DNA of 64,000 nt. Origin: Rhodanobacter sp. Its GTDB lineage: Bacteria > Pseudomonadota > Gammaproteobacteria > Xanthomonadales > Rhodanobacteraceae. Within the stretch, counting starts at the first letter, position 1. Every line of letters starts with the position of its first letter. Shown here one piece after another: positions 39,657-48,721 of the stretch. The notes beneath the pieces were generated by a model. It was not told where the DNA came from. It saw nothing but the letters and a program-made list of their open reading frames with translations, and made no database searches. Both the position numbers and the translations under genes were made by a program. The DNA lies in the NCBI GenBank assembly GCA_024711345.1, contig JANJTA010000035.1:264170-328169 (forward strand). Direction: 5' to 3'.

Positions 39657-40712
39657 ATGAACGACCACCCCATTTCGCGGCGCACGGTGCTCAAGGCAGG
39701 CGTAACCATCGTCGGAGCGCTTGCGCTGAACAAGCAGCCCTTCCTGGCGGAAGCCCGCGAGGCGCCTGAACAACCGACCCTCGTCGTGCTCTGGCTCAAC
39801 GGCGGCCCGGCAGGCCTGTTCAACAGTGCGGACTCATTCCTTCGAAGCGGCGCTTTCGGGGTGACCGCCGACAACATCCGTCACCTCGGCCATGGCCTTT
39901 GTGTCGACGCGGGTTCGTTTGGCGCCCTGCCCAACGCAGCCTTGGCACATATGGCCTCCATCGATTTCCGGCACGGCCTCTACCCGCATGCGAATGCGCG
40001 CGCAGCGATGCTGGAAAACACATCAGGCAGCCGGCTGCTGCGCATGGCCGCGGCCATGCCGGAGGGCGCGGCCCGCTGCGTGGTCGTGAACAGCCTCGGC
40101 CTGCCGACAGGCATCGCTGAGACGCCCCCAAGGGAAGGTGGTGTCGCGCTGGAGCACTGCCTCAGCCTCGACGATGCGCACGGGCAGTTGTCGATCGCGC
40201 AATTCGATGCCATCCGCAGCGCCTATGGCGTGTCCGCCGCAAGCACCGCCATCGACAGCCAGCGGACGACCTTCGCCGGCATCGAGTCGTTGGTTCACGC
40301 CGGTGCCGGCGTGATCTTCGCGCAACCGGCCTACACGGGGCGCCCCGACCGGCAGTTCGACACGCATCATGACGACGCCGGAACACTGGCGCGCGACATC
40401 ATGGCCCCCATCACACCGTCGCTGATCACTTTCCTCGGGCGCGTGATGACCCTGCCACGGCGCAATGTGGTGGTGCTGCTGACCGGTGAATTCAGCCGGA
40501 CGCTGCCGGGCTCGGACCACGCGCCAGGCGGCACCGCGACAGTCATCGGCAAGTACGTCAGGGCCGGCACCGCCGGACGGCAAGGTCCCGGGGGTTCGCC
40601 ATCCGAACACGCTTCACCGCCGGATGGCCTCTGGGCCTACATCGCCGCGGCCCTCCACGTGGACCGATCGGCTCCGTTTGGTCGCAACCCGCATCGCGAA
40701 CTGATCGCCTGA
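39657..40712 (+). CDS. DUF1501-like Tat-exported protein
   Basis: SRRTVLKAGVTIVGALAL Tat-like leader; LVVLWLNGGPAGLFNS; LTGEFSRTLPGSDHAPGGTATVIG. Confidence 0.7.
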   Translation: MNDHPISRRTVLKAGVTIVGALALNKQPFLAEAREAPEQPTLVVLWLNGGPAGLFNSADSFLRSGAFGVTADNIRHLGHGLCVDAGSFGALPNAALAHMASIDFRHGLYPHANARAAMLENTSGSRLLRMAAAMPEGAARCVVVNSLGLPTGIAETPPREGGVALEHCLSLDDAHGQLSIAQFDAIRSAYGVSAASTAIDSQRTTFAGIESLVHAGAGVIFAQPAYTGRPDRQFDTHHDDAGTLARDIMAPITPSLITFLGRVMTLPRRNVVVLLTGEFSRTLPGSDHAPGGTATVIGKYVRAGTAGRQGPGGSPSEHASPPDGLWAYIAAALHVDRSAPFGRNPHRELIA

Positions 40713-40779
40713 AGGGCAAGCTTGTCGGTCAGGCGGCACACCCAGGCCGCTACGAAATCCCTGATCACGTCGTCCGCCG

Positions 40780-41107
40780 TCAATCCTGGCCGTCAGCCGC
40801 CAGTTCGCCCAACCGCTTCTTCATCGTGGCCAACTGGCACGCGGCATCGACACCGCAGGCATCGCGTGCATGCATCCACGCCTTCCGGGCCGACACCAGT
40901 TGCTTCGCCTGCCCGGGATCGTCCTTGACCCCGTCCCGCGCGAACTTGCAGGCCGCGGCGACGCTACGGTCGAAGGCGCCCAGCGGCAGCGAGCCGCAAA
41001 GCGCTTTTCCGCGAGCGAGTGGCTGCCGCCTCGGCCTCGGAATCGAGCGCGCTGGCGACCTCGTTCATCATCAGGGTCGGCGCATCCTTGAGCAGCGCGC
41101 GGCATAG
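40780..41107 (-). pseudogene. Mosaic remnant: LprI-like C-terminus joined out of frame to an ABC-ATPase-like segment
   Basis: Reverse strand gives ...CKFARDGVKDDPGQAKQLVSARKAWMHARDACGVDAACQLATMKKRLGELAADGQD*; in another frame upstream, LLKDAPTLMMNEVASALDSEAEAAA. Confidence 0.5.
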
Positions 41108-41221
41108 CCAGGCTCGCGTTTCACGCGTATCGATTCGCTGATGGCATCGCGATCCCCGACCGCAGCAGCGGGCGCGGGCCAAGCACATTCCATCCACATC
41201 GCGCCCGCCACACTGCCGCGC

Positions 41222-42397
41222 ATGACCGAACTCTTCTCGCTGTGGATGCGCGGTCCCTGGGCGCGCCTTGGCCTGACGTTGGCGGCAGGCCTGATCATCT
41301 CGCTGCTGGTGCGCGCCGTCGCTTACGCCGCGCTCGGCCGGCTGGCAAAAAGACAGCCGCTGTTCTCGGACATCCTGCATCGCGCCAGCGCACCGATGGA
41401 ATGGCTGCTGCCCTTGCTGGTGGTCACCGTCGCCTTGCGCACGTGGCCCGCCAGCGCGTCGGCGCTGTTCGCGCTGCTGCAGCAGCTGCTGCTCATCGCA
41501 CTGCTGGCGGTAGGTACCTGGCTGGTGGTCCGCTGCATCGGCGCGCTCGAGGACGCCGCCATCCGCAACCACCCGATGGACGTGGCCGACAACCTGCGCG
41601 CGCGCCGCGTGGTGACCCAGGTGCGCGTGCTCGGCCGCACCGCCGACGTCGTCGTGATCATCCTCGGCGCGTCCATCATCCTGCTGACCATTCCGGGCGC
41701 ACGCCAGGTCGGCACCAGCCTGCTCGCCTCGGCCGGCGTCGCCGGCCTGGCCATAGGATTTGCCGCCAAACCCGTGCTGAGCAACCTGATCGCCGGCCTG
41801 CAGATTGCGCTGACCCAGCCGATCCGGCTCGACGACGTGGTGATCATCGAGGGTGAATGGGGGCGCATCGAGGAGATCACCGGCACCTACGTCGTCGTGC
41901 GCATCTGGGACGAACGGCGGCTGGTGGTGCCGCTGAACTGGTTCATCGAGAACCCGTTCCAGAACTGGACGCGGCAGAGCGCGCAACTGATCGGCACGGT
42001 TTTTCTCAAGCTCGACTACCGCACGCCGCTGGCGCCGCTGCGCGAGGAGCTGACGCGGCTGTGCCACGAGTCGGAACTGTGGGATCGCCGGGTCTGCATC
42101 CTGCAGGTGACCGACACCGACGAACACGCCATGCAGCTGCGCGCGCTGGTCAGCACGTCGGATTCGGGCCGGGGCTGGGACCTGCGCTGCCTGGTGCGCG
42201 AAGGCCTGATCGCCTTCATCCAGACCCACTATCCCGACGCACTGCCGCGCTGGCGCGGCGAACTCTCCCGTAACGGGCAGGCTCCGGACCATCACGCTCC
42301 TTCCGTACCTCCCGCGCAGCACAGTCCGTCACCGGAAGACGAAGGGCCATTGCGTGCGCATGGCGACGGCGCTCACGCCACGCAGACCGGATCGTGA
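41222..42397 (+). CDS. MscS-family mechanosensitive ion channel
   Basis: GVAGLAIGFAAKPVLSNLIAGLQIALTQPIRLDDVVIIEGEWGRIEEITGTYVVVRIWDERRLVVPLNWFIENPFQNW. Confidence 0.93.
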   Translation: MTELFSLWMRGPWARLGLTLAAGLIISLLVRAVAYAALGRLAKRQPLFSDILHRASAPMEWLLPLLVVTVALRTWPASASALFALLQQLLLIALLAVGTWLVVRCIGALEDAAIRNHPMDVADNLRARRVVTQVRVLGRTADVVVIILGASIILLTIPGARQVGTSLLASAGVAGLAIGFAAKPVLSNLIAGLQIALTQPIRLDDVVIIEGEWGRIEEITGTYVVVRIWDERRLVVPLNWFIENPFQNWTRQSAQLIGTVFLKLDYRTPLAPLREELTRLCHESELWDRRVCILQVTDTDEHAMQLRALVSTSDSGRGWDLRCLVREGLIAFIQTHYPDALPRWRGELSRNGQAPDHHAPSVPPAQHSPSPEDEGPLRAHGDGAHATQTGS

Positions 42398-42409
42398 CCA
42401 CGTGACGCT

Positions 42410-43885
42410 CTAGAGTTTCTTCAGCGACTTCCGCAAGCCTGCCAGCGCTGCCGAAATATCCTCCGCGTCGATCACGCCGTAGCCGAATGTCACGGCCGGT
42501 TCGACGTCGCGGGTCATGGCATAGTCGACGGTGGATTCCGCACCCGCGGCGGCGCGCAACACGGCCGGCATGAGCTTCGGTGCCAGCGCCGGGTCGTGGA
42601 TGCGCGCGGCCAGATGCAGGCCGGCTTCGGACGGGATCGGCTGCAGCCATTCGCCGAGTTCGCGATGCAGGCCGTCCAGCAGGGCCGCGCGGCGCCCGGC
42701 GTAGATCGGCCGCATATGGCGTACATGCCGGGCGAGATGGCCGTCGCGGATGAAGGCGGCCAGCGCGGCCTGGGTGACGCCGTCGCAGTGCGAGTCGACG
42801 CAGTGCTTGACGTTGACCAGTCCGTCGCGCGCCCATGCCGGCGCCACCACGAAACCCTTGCGCAGCGAGGGGAACATGCTCTTGGAGAAGGTGCCCACGT
42901 AGAACACCAGGGCATCGCGATCCAGCGTCTGCAGCGCATCGAGCGGGCGGCCGCCGAAGCGGAACTCGCCGTCGTAGTCGTCCTCCACGATCACGGCATG
43001 ATGCCGGCGGGCGAAGTCGAGCAAGGCACTGCGCCGGCGCAGCGACATCGCCACGCCGGTGGGTGACTGGTGCGACGGGGTGACGCTGATGATGCGCACG
43101 TCGTCGGGCAGGCGCTCGACGCACAGGCCCTCGTCGTCCACCGGCAGCGGCACCAGTAGAGCGCCGGCGGCAGCGAAGGCGGCGCGCGCCGGCGGATAAC
43201 CCGGCTCTTCCACCGCCACCTTCGTCTGCCCCGGCGTGACCAGCAGGCGGGCGATCAGGTCGAACGCCTGCTGCGCGCCGGAGGTGACGATAACGTCGTC
43301 GGCGGCGCAGGCCACCGCGCGGGCGAAGGCGACGTGCTGCGCGATCGCCTCGCGCAGCGCGGGGATGCCTTGCGATGGCGCGTAGGCGAACGGTTCGCGC
43401 GAGCTTTGGCGCAGCGCCTGCGCCATCAGCCGGCGCCAGACGTCATGCGGAAAATGACGATGGTCGGGAATGCCGAGGCGGAAGTTGCGCGCGGGCAACG
43501 CGCGCGCGGGCGACGGCTGCAGGAACGGCGTGCGCCAGGCCGGCGCAAGACGTGACTCGTCGACGCCGACGACCGCCCTGGACGGTTTCGACGCCCGGCG
43601 CCGGGCGAATGCGGCGACCTGGGGCTTCGCGCCCTTGCGCGGAATCAGATAACCCTCGGCGATCAGCAGGTCGTAGACAGTGACCACCGTATTGCGCGCC
43701 ACGCCCAATGCCTCGGCGACTTTCCGGGTCGCCGGCAACAGCGAGTGGGCCGGCAGGCGGCCGTCGAGAATGGCCGTGCGCAACTGCTGGTGCAGTGCAC
43801 GGGCGAGCGTGCCGTGGCTGCGCGGCAGGCTCAGCGGAAACGGGAAAACTGGCTCCATCGAATATCTCGTGAATGGATCAATCAA
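42410..43885 (-). CDS. MocR/PdxR-like GntR regulator with aminotransferase domain
   Basis: N-terminal wHTH LHQQLRTAILDGRLPAHSLLPATRKVAEALGVARNTV plus PLP fold VTSGAQQAFDLIARLL, FSKSMFPSLRKGFV. Confidence 0.95.
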   Translation of the reverse strand: MIDPFTRYSMEPVFPFPLSLPRSHGTLARALHQQLRTAILDGRLPAHSLLPATRKVAEALGVARNTVVTVYDLLIAEGYLIPRKGAKPQVAAFARRRASKPSRAVVGVDESRLAPAWRTPFLQPSPARALPARNFRLGIPDHRHFPHDVWRRLMAQALRQSSREPFAYAPSQGIPALREAIAQHVAFARAVACAADDVIVTSGAQQAFDLIARLLVTPGQTKVAVEEPGYPPARAAFAAAGALLVPLPVDDEGLCVERLPDDVRIISVTPSHQSPTGVAMSLRRRSALLDFARRHHAVIVEDDYDGEFRFGGRPLDALQTLDRDALVFYVGTFSKSMFPSLRKGFVVAPAWARDGLVNVKHCVDSHCDGVTQAALAAFIRDGHLARHVRHMRPIYAGRRAALLDGLHRELGEWLQPIPSEAGLHLAARIHDPALAPKLMPAVLRAAAGAESTVDYAMTRDVEPAVTFGYGVIDAEDISAALAGLRKSLKKL

Positions 43886-43946
43886 GGATCCAGATTACTC
43901 CTAGAGTGCACCTCGAAGCGACGTTCGATTCCACGGAGGCCAAGCC

Positions 43947-44744
43947 ATGACGATGACGATCTGCGGAACCTGCGGCACCCAGTACCCGGATACGCCCAGC
44001 CACTGCCCGGTATGCGAGGACGAGCGCCAGTACGTCGGCGCGAATGGCCAGACCTGGACGACCCACGAGGCGCTGAAAGCCGCACACACCCTGCGCCTGG
44101 ACGACGAGGCCGGCGTGCTCGGCATCGGCCTGGCGCCGGCTTTCGCGATCAACCAGCGCGCGCTGTACCTGCCCACCGACGCGGGCAACATCCTGTGGGA
44201 AGCCTTGAGCCTGGTCACCGACGAGGCGGTCGCCGCGCTGCGGGCGCGCGCCGGCGTGGACCTGATCGCGATCTCGCACCCGCATTTCTATGCGTCGATG
44301 CTGGAGTGGAGCGAAGCGCTCGGCAACGTGCCGGTCCTGCTGCACGAGGCGGACCGCGACTGGGTGCGTCGGGCGTCGCCGAACGTGCAGTTCTGGCGCG
44401 GCGAGGCATACCGCCTGTCCGACGCGGTGACCCTCATCAACACTGGCGGCCATTTCCCCGGCAGCACGGTGCTGCACTGGAAGGACGGCCCGCGGCCCGG
44501 CGGCGCGCTGTTCTCCGGCGACGCGCCGCACGTAGCCAGCGACCGCCGCCACGTCTCGTTCATGCACAGCTACCCCAACTTCATGCCGATGCCGCCGGCC
44601 GACGTGCGTCGCATGCAGGCGCGCCTCGCGGGCTACGCGTTCGAGGACGTGTACGGCTACACCTGGGGCCGCAACATCATCGGTGGCGGCCGTGCCGCCG
44701 TCGACGCCTCGTTCGAACGCTACCTCGCCGCCTTGGCCGCCTGA
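43947..44744 (+). CDS. MBL-fold hydrolase with N-terminal rubredoxin-like zinc motif
   Basis: ICGTCGTQYPDTPSHCPVCED; SHPHFYASMLEWS; NTGGHFPGSTVLHW. Confidence 0.85.
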   Translation: MTMTICGTCGTQYPDTPSHCPVCEDERQYVGANGQTWTTHEALKAAHTLRLDDEAGVLGIGLAPAFAINQRALYLPTDAGNILWEALSLVTDEAVAALRARAGVDLIAISHPHFYASMLEWSEALGNVPVLLHEADRDWVRRASPNVQFWRGEAYRLSDAVTLINTGGHFPGSTVLHWKDGPRPGGALFSGDAPHVASDRRHVSFMHSYPNFMPMPPADVRRMQARLAGYAFEDVYGYTWGRNIIGGGRAAVDASFERYLAALAA

Positions 44745-44782
44745 ACGCGCGTCCCGTCCGTCCACTGAAGGAGTCCGCCCGC

Positions 44783-45247
44783 ATGACCACCACTCGCCTG
44801 CACGACTACCTGCCCGCCCGCTTCAACACCGCGGCCGAACGGCAATGGATCCCCTCCGCGACGCCGGGCAAGTCGTCCAGTCCGTTGCGTTTCTTCGCCG
44901 ACGACCGCGGCTTCGTGGAGCTGCTGCGCATGGAGCCCGGCGTGGTGATGCCGCTGCATCGCCACACCGGCGAGATCCACGCATACAACCTCAGCGGCAC
45001 GCGCAAGCTGTGCACCGGCGAACTGATCGGTCCGGGCGACTACGTCTACGAGCCGCCGGGCAGCACCGACTGGTGGAAGATCGTCGGCGACGAGCCGATG
45101 CTGGCGCTGGTGATCGTGATGGGCACGGTCGAGTTCCTCGGTCCCGGCGGCGTGGTGACCGGCCGTGCCTCGGCCGGCACCCAGCGGGCGGACTATGAGC
45201 GCTACTGCCGCGAGCACGGGCTGGCGATCCAGGACCTGGTGGACTGA
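44783..45247 (+). CDS. Cupin-domain protein (2,4'-dihydroxyacetophenone dioxygenase-like)
   Basis: MEPGVVMPLHRHTGEIHAYNLSGTRKL...GDYVYEPPGSTDWWKIVGDEPML. Confidence 0.85.
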   Translation: MTTTRLHDYLPARFNTAAERQWIPSATPGKSSSPLRFFADDRGFVELLRMEPGVVMPLHRHTGEIHAYNLSGTRKLCTGELIGPGDYVYEPPGSTDWWKIVGDEPMLALVIVMGTVEFLGPGGVVTGRASAGTQRADYERYCREHGLAIQDLVD

Positions 45248-45267
45248 TTGCGGCGACGTCGGGCGGC

Positions 45268-45639
45268 TCAGGCCGAGGCGCGCCGGCGCCTGGTGGCCGC
45301 GGCTGGCCGCTTGCCCGGGGCGCACCTGGCCGCGGCGGTCGCGCACGTGCCAGCGGACTGGCTGCAGCAGTGATCGGTCAGGTAGCCGACCAGTTCGTCC
45401 ATCGTCTCGATCACCGGCGCGTAGTAGATGAAGCGCCCACTCTGCCGGCTGCTCACCAGGCCCGCGTGCGACAGCTCCTTCAGGTGGAAGGACAGCGTGG
45501 CGTTGGCCAGACCCAGCTTCTCCGCGATTGCGCTGGGCGCCAGGCCTTCCGGCGCATGTTCGATCAGCAGCCGATAGACCGCCAGCCGCGACTCCTGGGC
45601 GAGCGCGGCAAGTATCGTGATGGCTTGCCTGTTCTGCAT
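45268..45639 (-). CDS. arsR: ArsR-family regulator
   Basis: ALAQESRLAVYRLLIEHAPEGLAPSAIAEKLGLANATLSFHLKELSHAGLVSSRQSGRFIYY. Confidence 0.93.
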   Translation of the reverse strand: MQNRQAITILAALAQESRLAVYRLLIEHAPEGLAPSAIAEKLGLANATLSFHLKELSHAGLVSSRQSGRFIYYAPVIETMDELVGYLTDHCCSQSAGTCATAAARCAPGKRPAAATRRRRASA

Positions 45640-45643
45640 GGCG

Positions 45644-46729
45644 TTACTCCTGGGCGGCTTCATACCAGCGTTTGCTGCGGTTGACGATGCGCACCACCGA
45701 CAGCATCACCGGCACCTCGATCAGCACGCCCACCACGGTCGCCAGCGCCGCGCCGGAATGCACGCCGAACAGGCCCACCGCGGTGGCCACGGCCAGCTCG
45801 AAGAAATTGCTCGCGCCGATCAGCGCCGAGGGACCGGCCACGCAGTGCGGCACGCGGAAACGGCGGTTGAGCCAGTACGCCAGGCCGGCGTTGAAATACA
45901 CCTGGATCAGGATCGGCACCGCCAGCAACGCGATGATCGCCGGCTGCGCGACGATCTGCCGACCCTGGAAACCGAACAGCAGCACCAGGGTGGCCAGCAG
46001 CGCGCACAGCGACGCCGGCCCCAGCCGCTGCAGCAGCTGCTGCAAGCGCACTTCGCCGCCCTGCGCCAGCAGCCGGCGCCGCAGCAGCACGCTGAGCGCC
46101 ACCGGCACCACGATGTACAGCAGCACCGACAGCAGCAAGGTGTTCCACGGCACCGTGATCGAGGAGATGCCCAGCAGCAGCGCCACGATCGGCGCAAACG
46201 CGACCACCATGATGGCGTCGTTCAGCGCGACCTGGCTCAGCGTGAAGGCCGGCTCGCCGCGGCACAGGTTGCTCCACACGAACACCATCGCCGTGCACGG
46301 CGCGGCGGCCAGCAGGATCAGGCCGGCGACGTAGGAGTCGAGCTGCGCGGCCGGCAGCTGGCCGGCGAACAGGTGGCGGATGAAGATCCAGCCCAGCAGC
46401 GCCATCGAGAACGGCTTCACCGCCCAGTTGACGAACAGCGTGACGCCGATGCCCTTCCACTGGCGGCGCACGCCGCCCAGCGCGCCGAAGTCGATCTTCA
46501 GCAGCATCGGGATGATCATCAGCCAGATCAGCACGGCCACCGGCAGATTCACCTGGGCCACCTGCATGCCGCCCAGCGCCGCGAAACCGCCGGGCAGCAG
46601 GTGGCCCAGCAGCGTGCCGGCGACGATGCACAACAGTACCCAGAGGCTGAGCCAGCGCTCGAAGAAGCCGATGCGGGCGCCGTCCGCGGGGAGCGGACGG
46701 GCGAGCCATTCCGCCGATGCCTGGTTCAT
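45644..46729 (-). CDS. ACR3-family arsenite efflux transporter
   Basis: Start MNQASAEWLARPL; LAAAPCTAMVFVWSNLCRGEPAFTLSQVALND; ASNFFELAVATAVGLFG. Confidence 0.95.
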   Translation of the reverse strand: MNQASAEWLARPLPADGARIGFFERWLSLWVLLCIVAGTLLGHLLPGGFAALGGMQVAQVNLPVAVLIWLMIIPMLLKIDFGALGGVRRQWKGIGVTLFVNWAVKPFSMALLGWIFIRHLFAGQLPAAQLDSYVAGLILLAAAPCTAMVFVWSNLCRGEPAFTLSQVALNDAIMVVAFAPIVALLLGISSITVPWNTLLLSVLLYIVVPVALSVLLRRRLLAQGGEVRLQQLLQRLGPASLCALLATLVLLFGFQGRQIVAQPAIIALLAVPILIQVYFNAGLAYWLNRRFRVPHCVAGPSALIGASNFFELAVATAVGLFGVHSGAALATVVGVLIEVPVMLSVVRIVNRSKRWYEAAQE

Positions 46730-47232
46730 GCGCCGGCCTCCTCGCCGGTGAGGCTGCCGATGCGATCGAGCGCCTGCTTCAGCTCGTCGCGCCCCATCGC
46801 TTCCACCGGCAGCTTCAGCAGCGCCGCGATCCGGTACAGGATCAGCGTGTGGGCACGCCGGAACGCCGCGACCGCGGCATCCGCCCCCTGGGCGGCGGCC
46901 GGATCCGGCAGGCCCCAGTGACTTTTCACGAAATTGCCGAACAGCACCGGGCAGGTCTCGTTCGCGGCGTTGTCGCAAACCGTGATGACGATATCCAGCG
47001 GCGGCGCGCCGGCTTCGGTGAAGCGGTCCCACGACTTGCTGGCAAGTCCCTCGGTGGCGATGCCCACGGCCTTGAGCTCCTCGATCGCGTAGGGGTTGAC
47101 GCGCCCGGTGGGTCGACTGCCGGCGCTGAACGCCTCGAAGCGCCCCTTGCCCAGATGGTTGAGGGTGGCCTCGGACAGGATGCTGCGGGCCGAGTTGCCG
47201 GTGCAGATGAACAGGACGCGACACGGATGCAT
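46726..47232 (-). CDS. arsC: Arsenate reductase, low-MW PTPase type
   Basis: VLFICTGNSARSILSEATLNHL; AFSAGSRPTGRVNPYAIEELKAVGI. Confidence 0.95.
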   Translation of the reverse strand: MHPCRVLFICTGNSARSILSEATLNHLGKGRFEAFSAGSRPTGRVNPYAIEELKAVGIATEGLASKSWDRFTEAGAPPLDIVITVCDNAANETCPVLFGNFVKSHWGLPDPAAAQGADAAVAAFRRAHTLILYRIAALLKLPVEAMGRDELKQALDRIGSLTGEEAGA

Positions 47233-47261
47233 GGAGAGTGATCCCGGGTTGACTTCCACAT

Positions 47262-47277
47262 TTCCATAATGATGGAA
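47262..47277. promoter_or_regulatory. Candidate ArsR operator between arsC and arsH
   Basis: TTCCAT-AATG-ATGGAA perfect palindrome in the divergent ars intergenic region. Confidence 0.5.
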
Positions 47278-47307
47278 TTATAAAACCAAAGCAACGGAAA
47301 CCTGCCC

Positions 47308-48108
47308 GTGCCGATCCAGGATCTGCCCCACATCGCCGCCGACGTGCTGGATACCCCCAGCCTGGCCAAGCTGGCCTTGCCGGCGGACGCCCATCACCAC
47401 CCGCCGCGCATCCTGATCCTGTACGGCTCGCTGCGCCCGCAGTCGTTCACTCGCAAGCTGGCGCTGGAAGCCGAGCGCATCCTGCGCCACTTCGGCGCCG
47501 AGACGCGGGTGTTCGACCCGCACGAACTGCCCATCCTGGACAGCGTGCCGGCCAGCCATCCCAAGGTGCAGGAATTGCGCGCGCTGTCGCTGTGGTCCGA
47601 GGGTCAGGTATGGGTCAGCCCCGAACGGCACGGCACGATCACCGGCGTGTTCAAGAACCAGATCGACTGGCTGCCGCTGGAAGACGGCAGCGTGCGGCCC
47701 ACGCAGGGACGCACGCTTGCCGTGATGCAGGTCTGCGGCGGCTCGCAGTCGTTCAACGTGGTGAACGCGTTGCGCGTGCTGGGCCGCTGGATGCGCATGC
47801 TGACCATCCCGAACCAGTCTTCGGTGGCCAAGGCCTGGCAGGAATTCGACGACAACGGCCGGATGAAGCCGTCGCCGTTCTACGACCGCGTGGTGGACGT
47901 GATGGAAGAGCTGTTCAAGTTCACCCTGCTGGTGCGCGGGCGCCGCGGCTACCTGGTCGATCGCTACAGCGAGCGCAAGGGCGCCGCCGCGGCGCGTGCC
48001 ATCACGGTGGCGGCCGGCGTGACCGAGGGCGTGCCGGCGACGGCCGCGGCAAGGGATCCCGCGAGCACCGCCGCCAAACCCGGCTGCTGCGCCGGCGCGG
48101 CGTGTTGA
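47308..48108 (+). CDS. arsH: Arsenical resistance flavoprotein ArsH
   Basis: [63 protein letters not shown]. Confidence 0.96.
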   Translation: MPIQDLPHIAADVLDTPSLAKLALPADAHHHPPRILILYGSLRPQSFTRKLALEAERILRHFGAETRVFDPHELPILDSVPASHPKVQELRALSLWSEGQVWVSPERHGTITGVFKNQIDWLPLEDGSVRPTQGRTLAVMQVCGGSQSFNVVNALRVLGRWMRMLTIPNQSSVAKAWQEFDDNGRMKPSPFYDRVVDVMEELFKFTLLVRGRRGYLVDRYSERKGAAAARAITVAAGVTEGVPATAAARDPASTAAKPGCCAGAAC

Positions 48109-48131
48109 GGCGCGGCCGTCGCCGCACCCGC

Positions 48132-48686
48132 TTACGATCCGTCCGCCGCCACCGGCGCCTCGAACGCCTTGCTGTAGTAGCCGGACGGATCGAAGCAGCA
48201 GACCCGGCGCTTGCCTGAAGCCAGCATGCTGCAGGCATCGGCGATCCGCTTGGCGCGCGTGGTCGCCTGTCTGGCGGACGTGATCCAGTGGATCCAGTCC
48301 ACGCGGGCCAGGGTCGTGGTGCTCTCCCAGGCCGCGCGAGCCGCGGGGGCGCCGTCCAGCGCCCGGCGCCAATCCGGCGGAAGCTGCGGCTCCGGTTCCC
48401 TGGCCACCGGTGCCAGTTCGAGTGCGACCACGTCGCCGACCGCGGCGCCGGCAGCTTCACGCAGCGCCTGGTCCACCTTGAGCCAATGACTCAACCGGCC
48501 ATCCGGCTCGAGCGTGGCCCGGAACGGCTGGCCGCCCAGCGTGCCCTCCACCGTCGTCCTGCCCCGCCGCGGCAGCCTGGCGCTGACTTCCGCGGGCAGC
48601 ACCACGAACGCCCATGACGCCTCGCGGGGCTCCGCCGGGCGCAGCAGCTTCGCTTCGAATCGGGAGGTGACGTTCTTCTTGACCAT
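48132..48686 (-). CDS. YdeI/DUF1905 family protein
   Basis: FVVLPAEVSARLPRRGRTTVEGTLGGQPFRATLEPDGRLSHWLKV. Confidence 0.82.
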   Translation of the reverse strand: MVKKNVTSRFEAKLLRPAEPREASWAFVVLPAEVSARLPRRGRTTVEGTLGGQPFRATLEPDGRLSHWLKVDQALREAAGAAVGDVVALELAPVAREPEPQLPPDWRRALDGAPAARAAWESTTTLARVDWIHWITSARQATTRAKRIADACSMLASGKRRVCCFDPSGYYSKAFEAPVAADGS

Positions 48687-48721
48687 TGCGGATCATCCAC
48701 GGCCAGCCGAAGGGTACAGGG

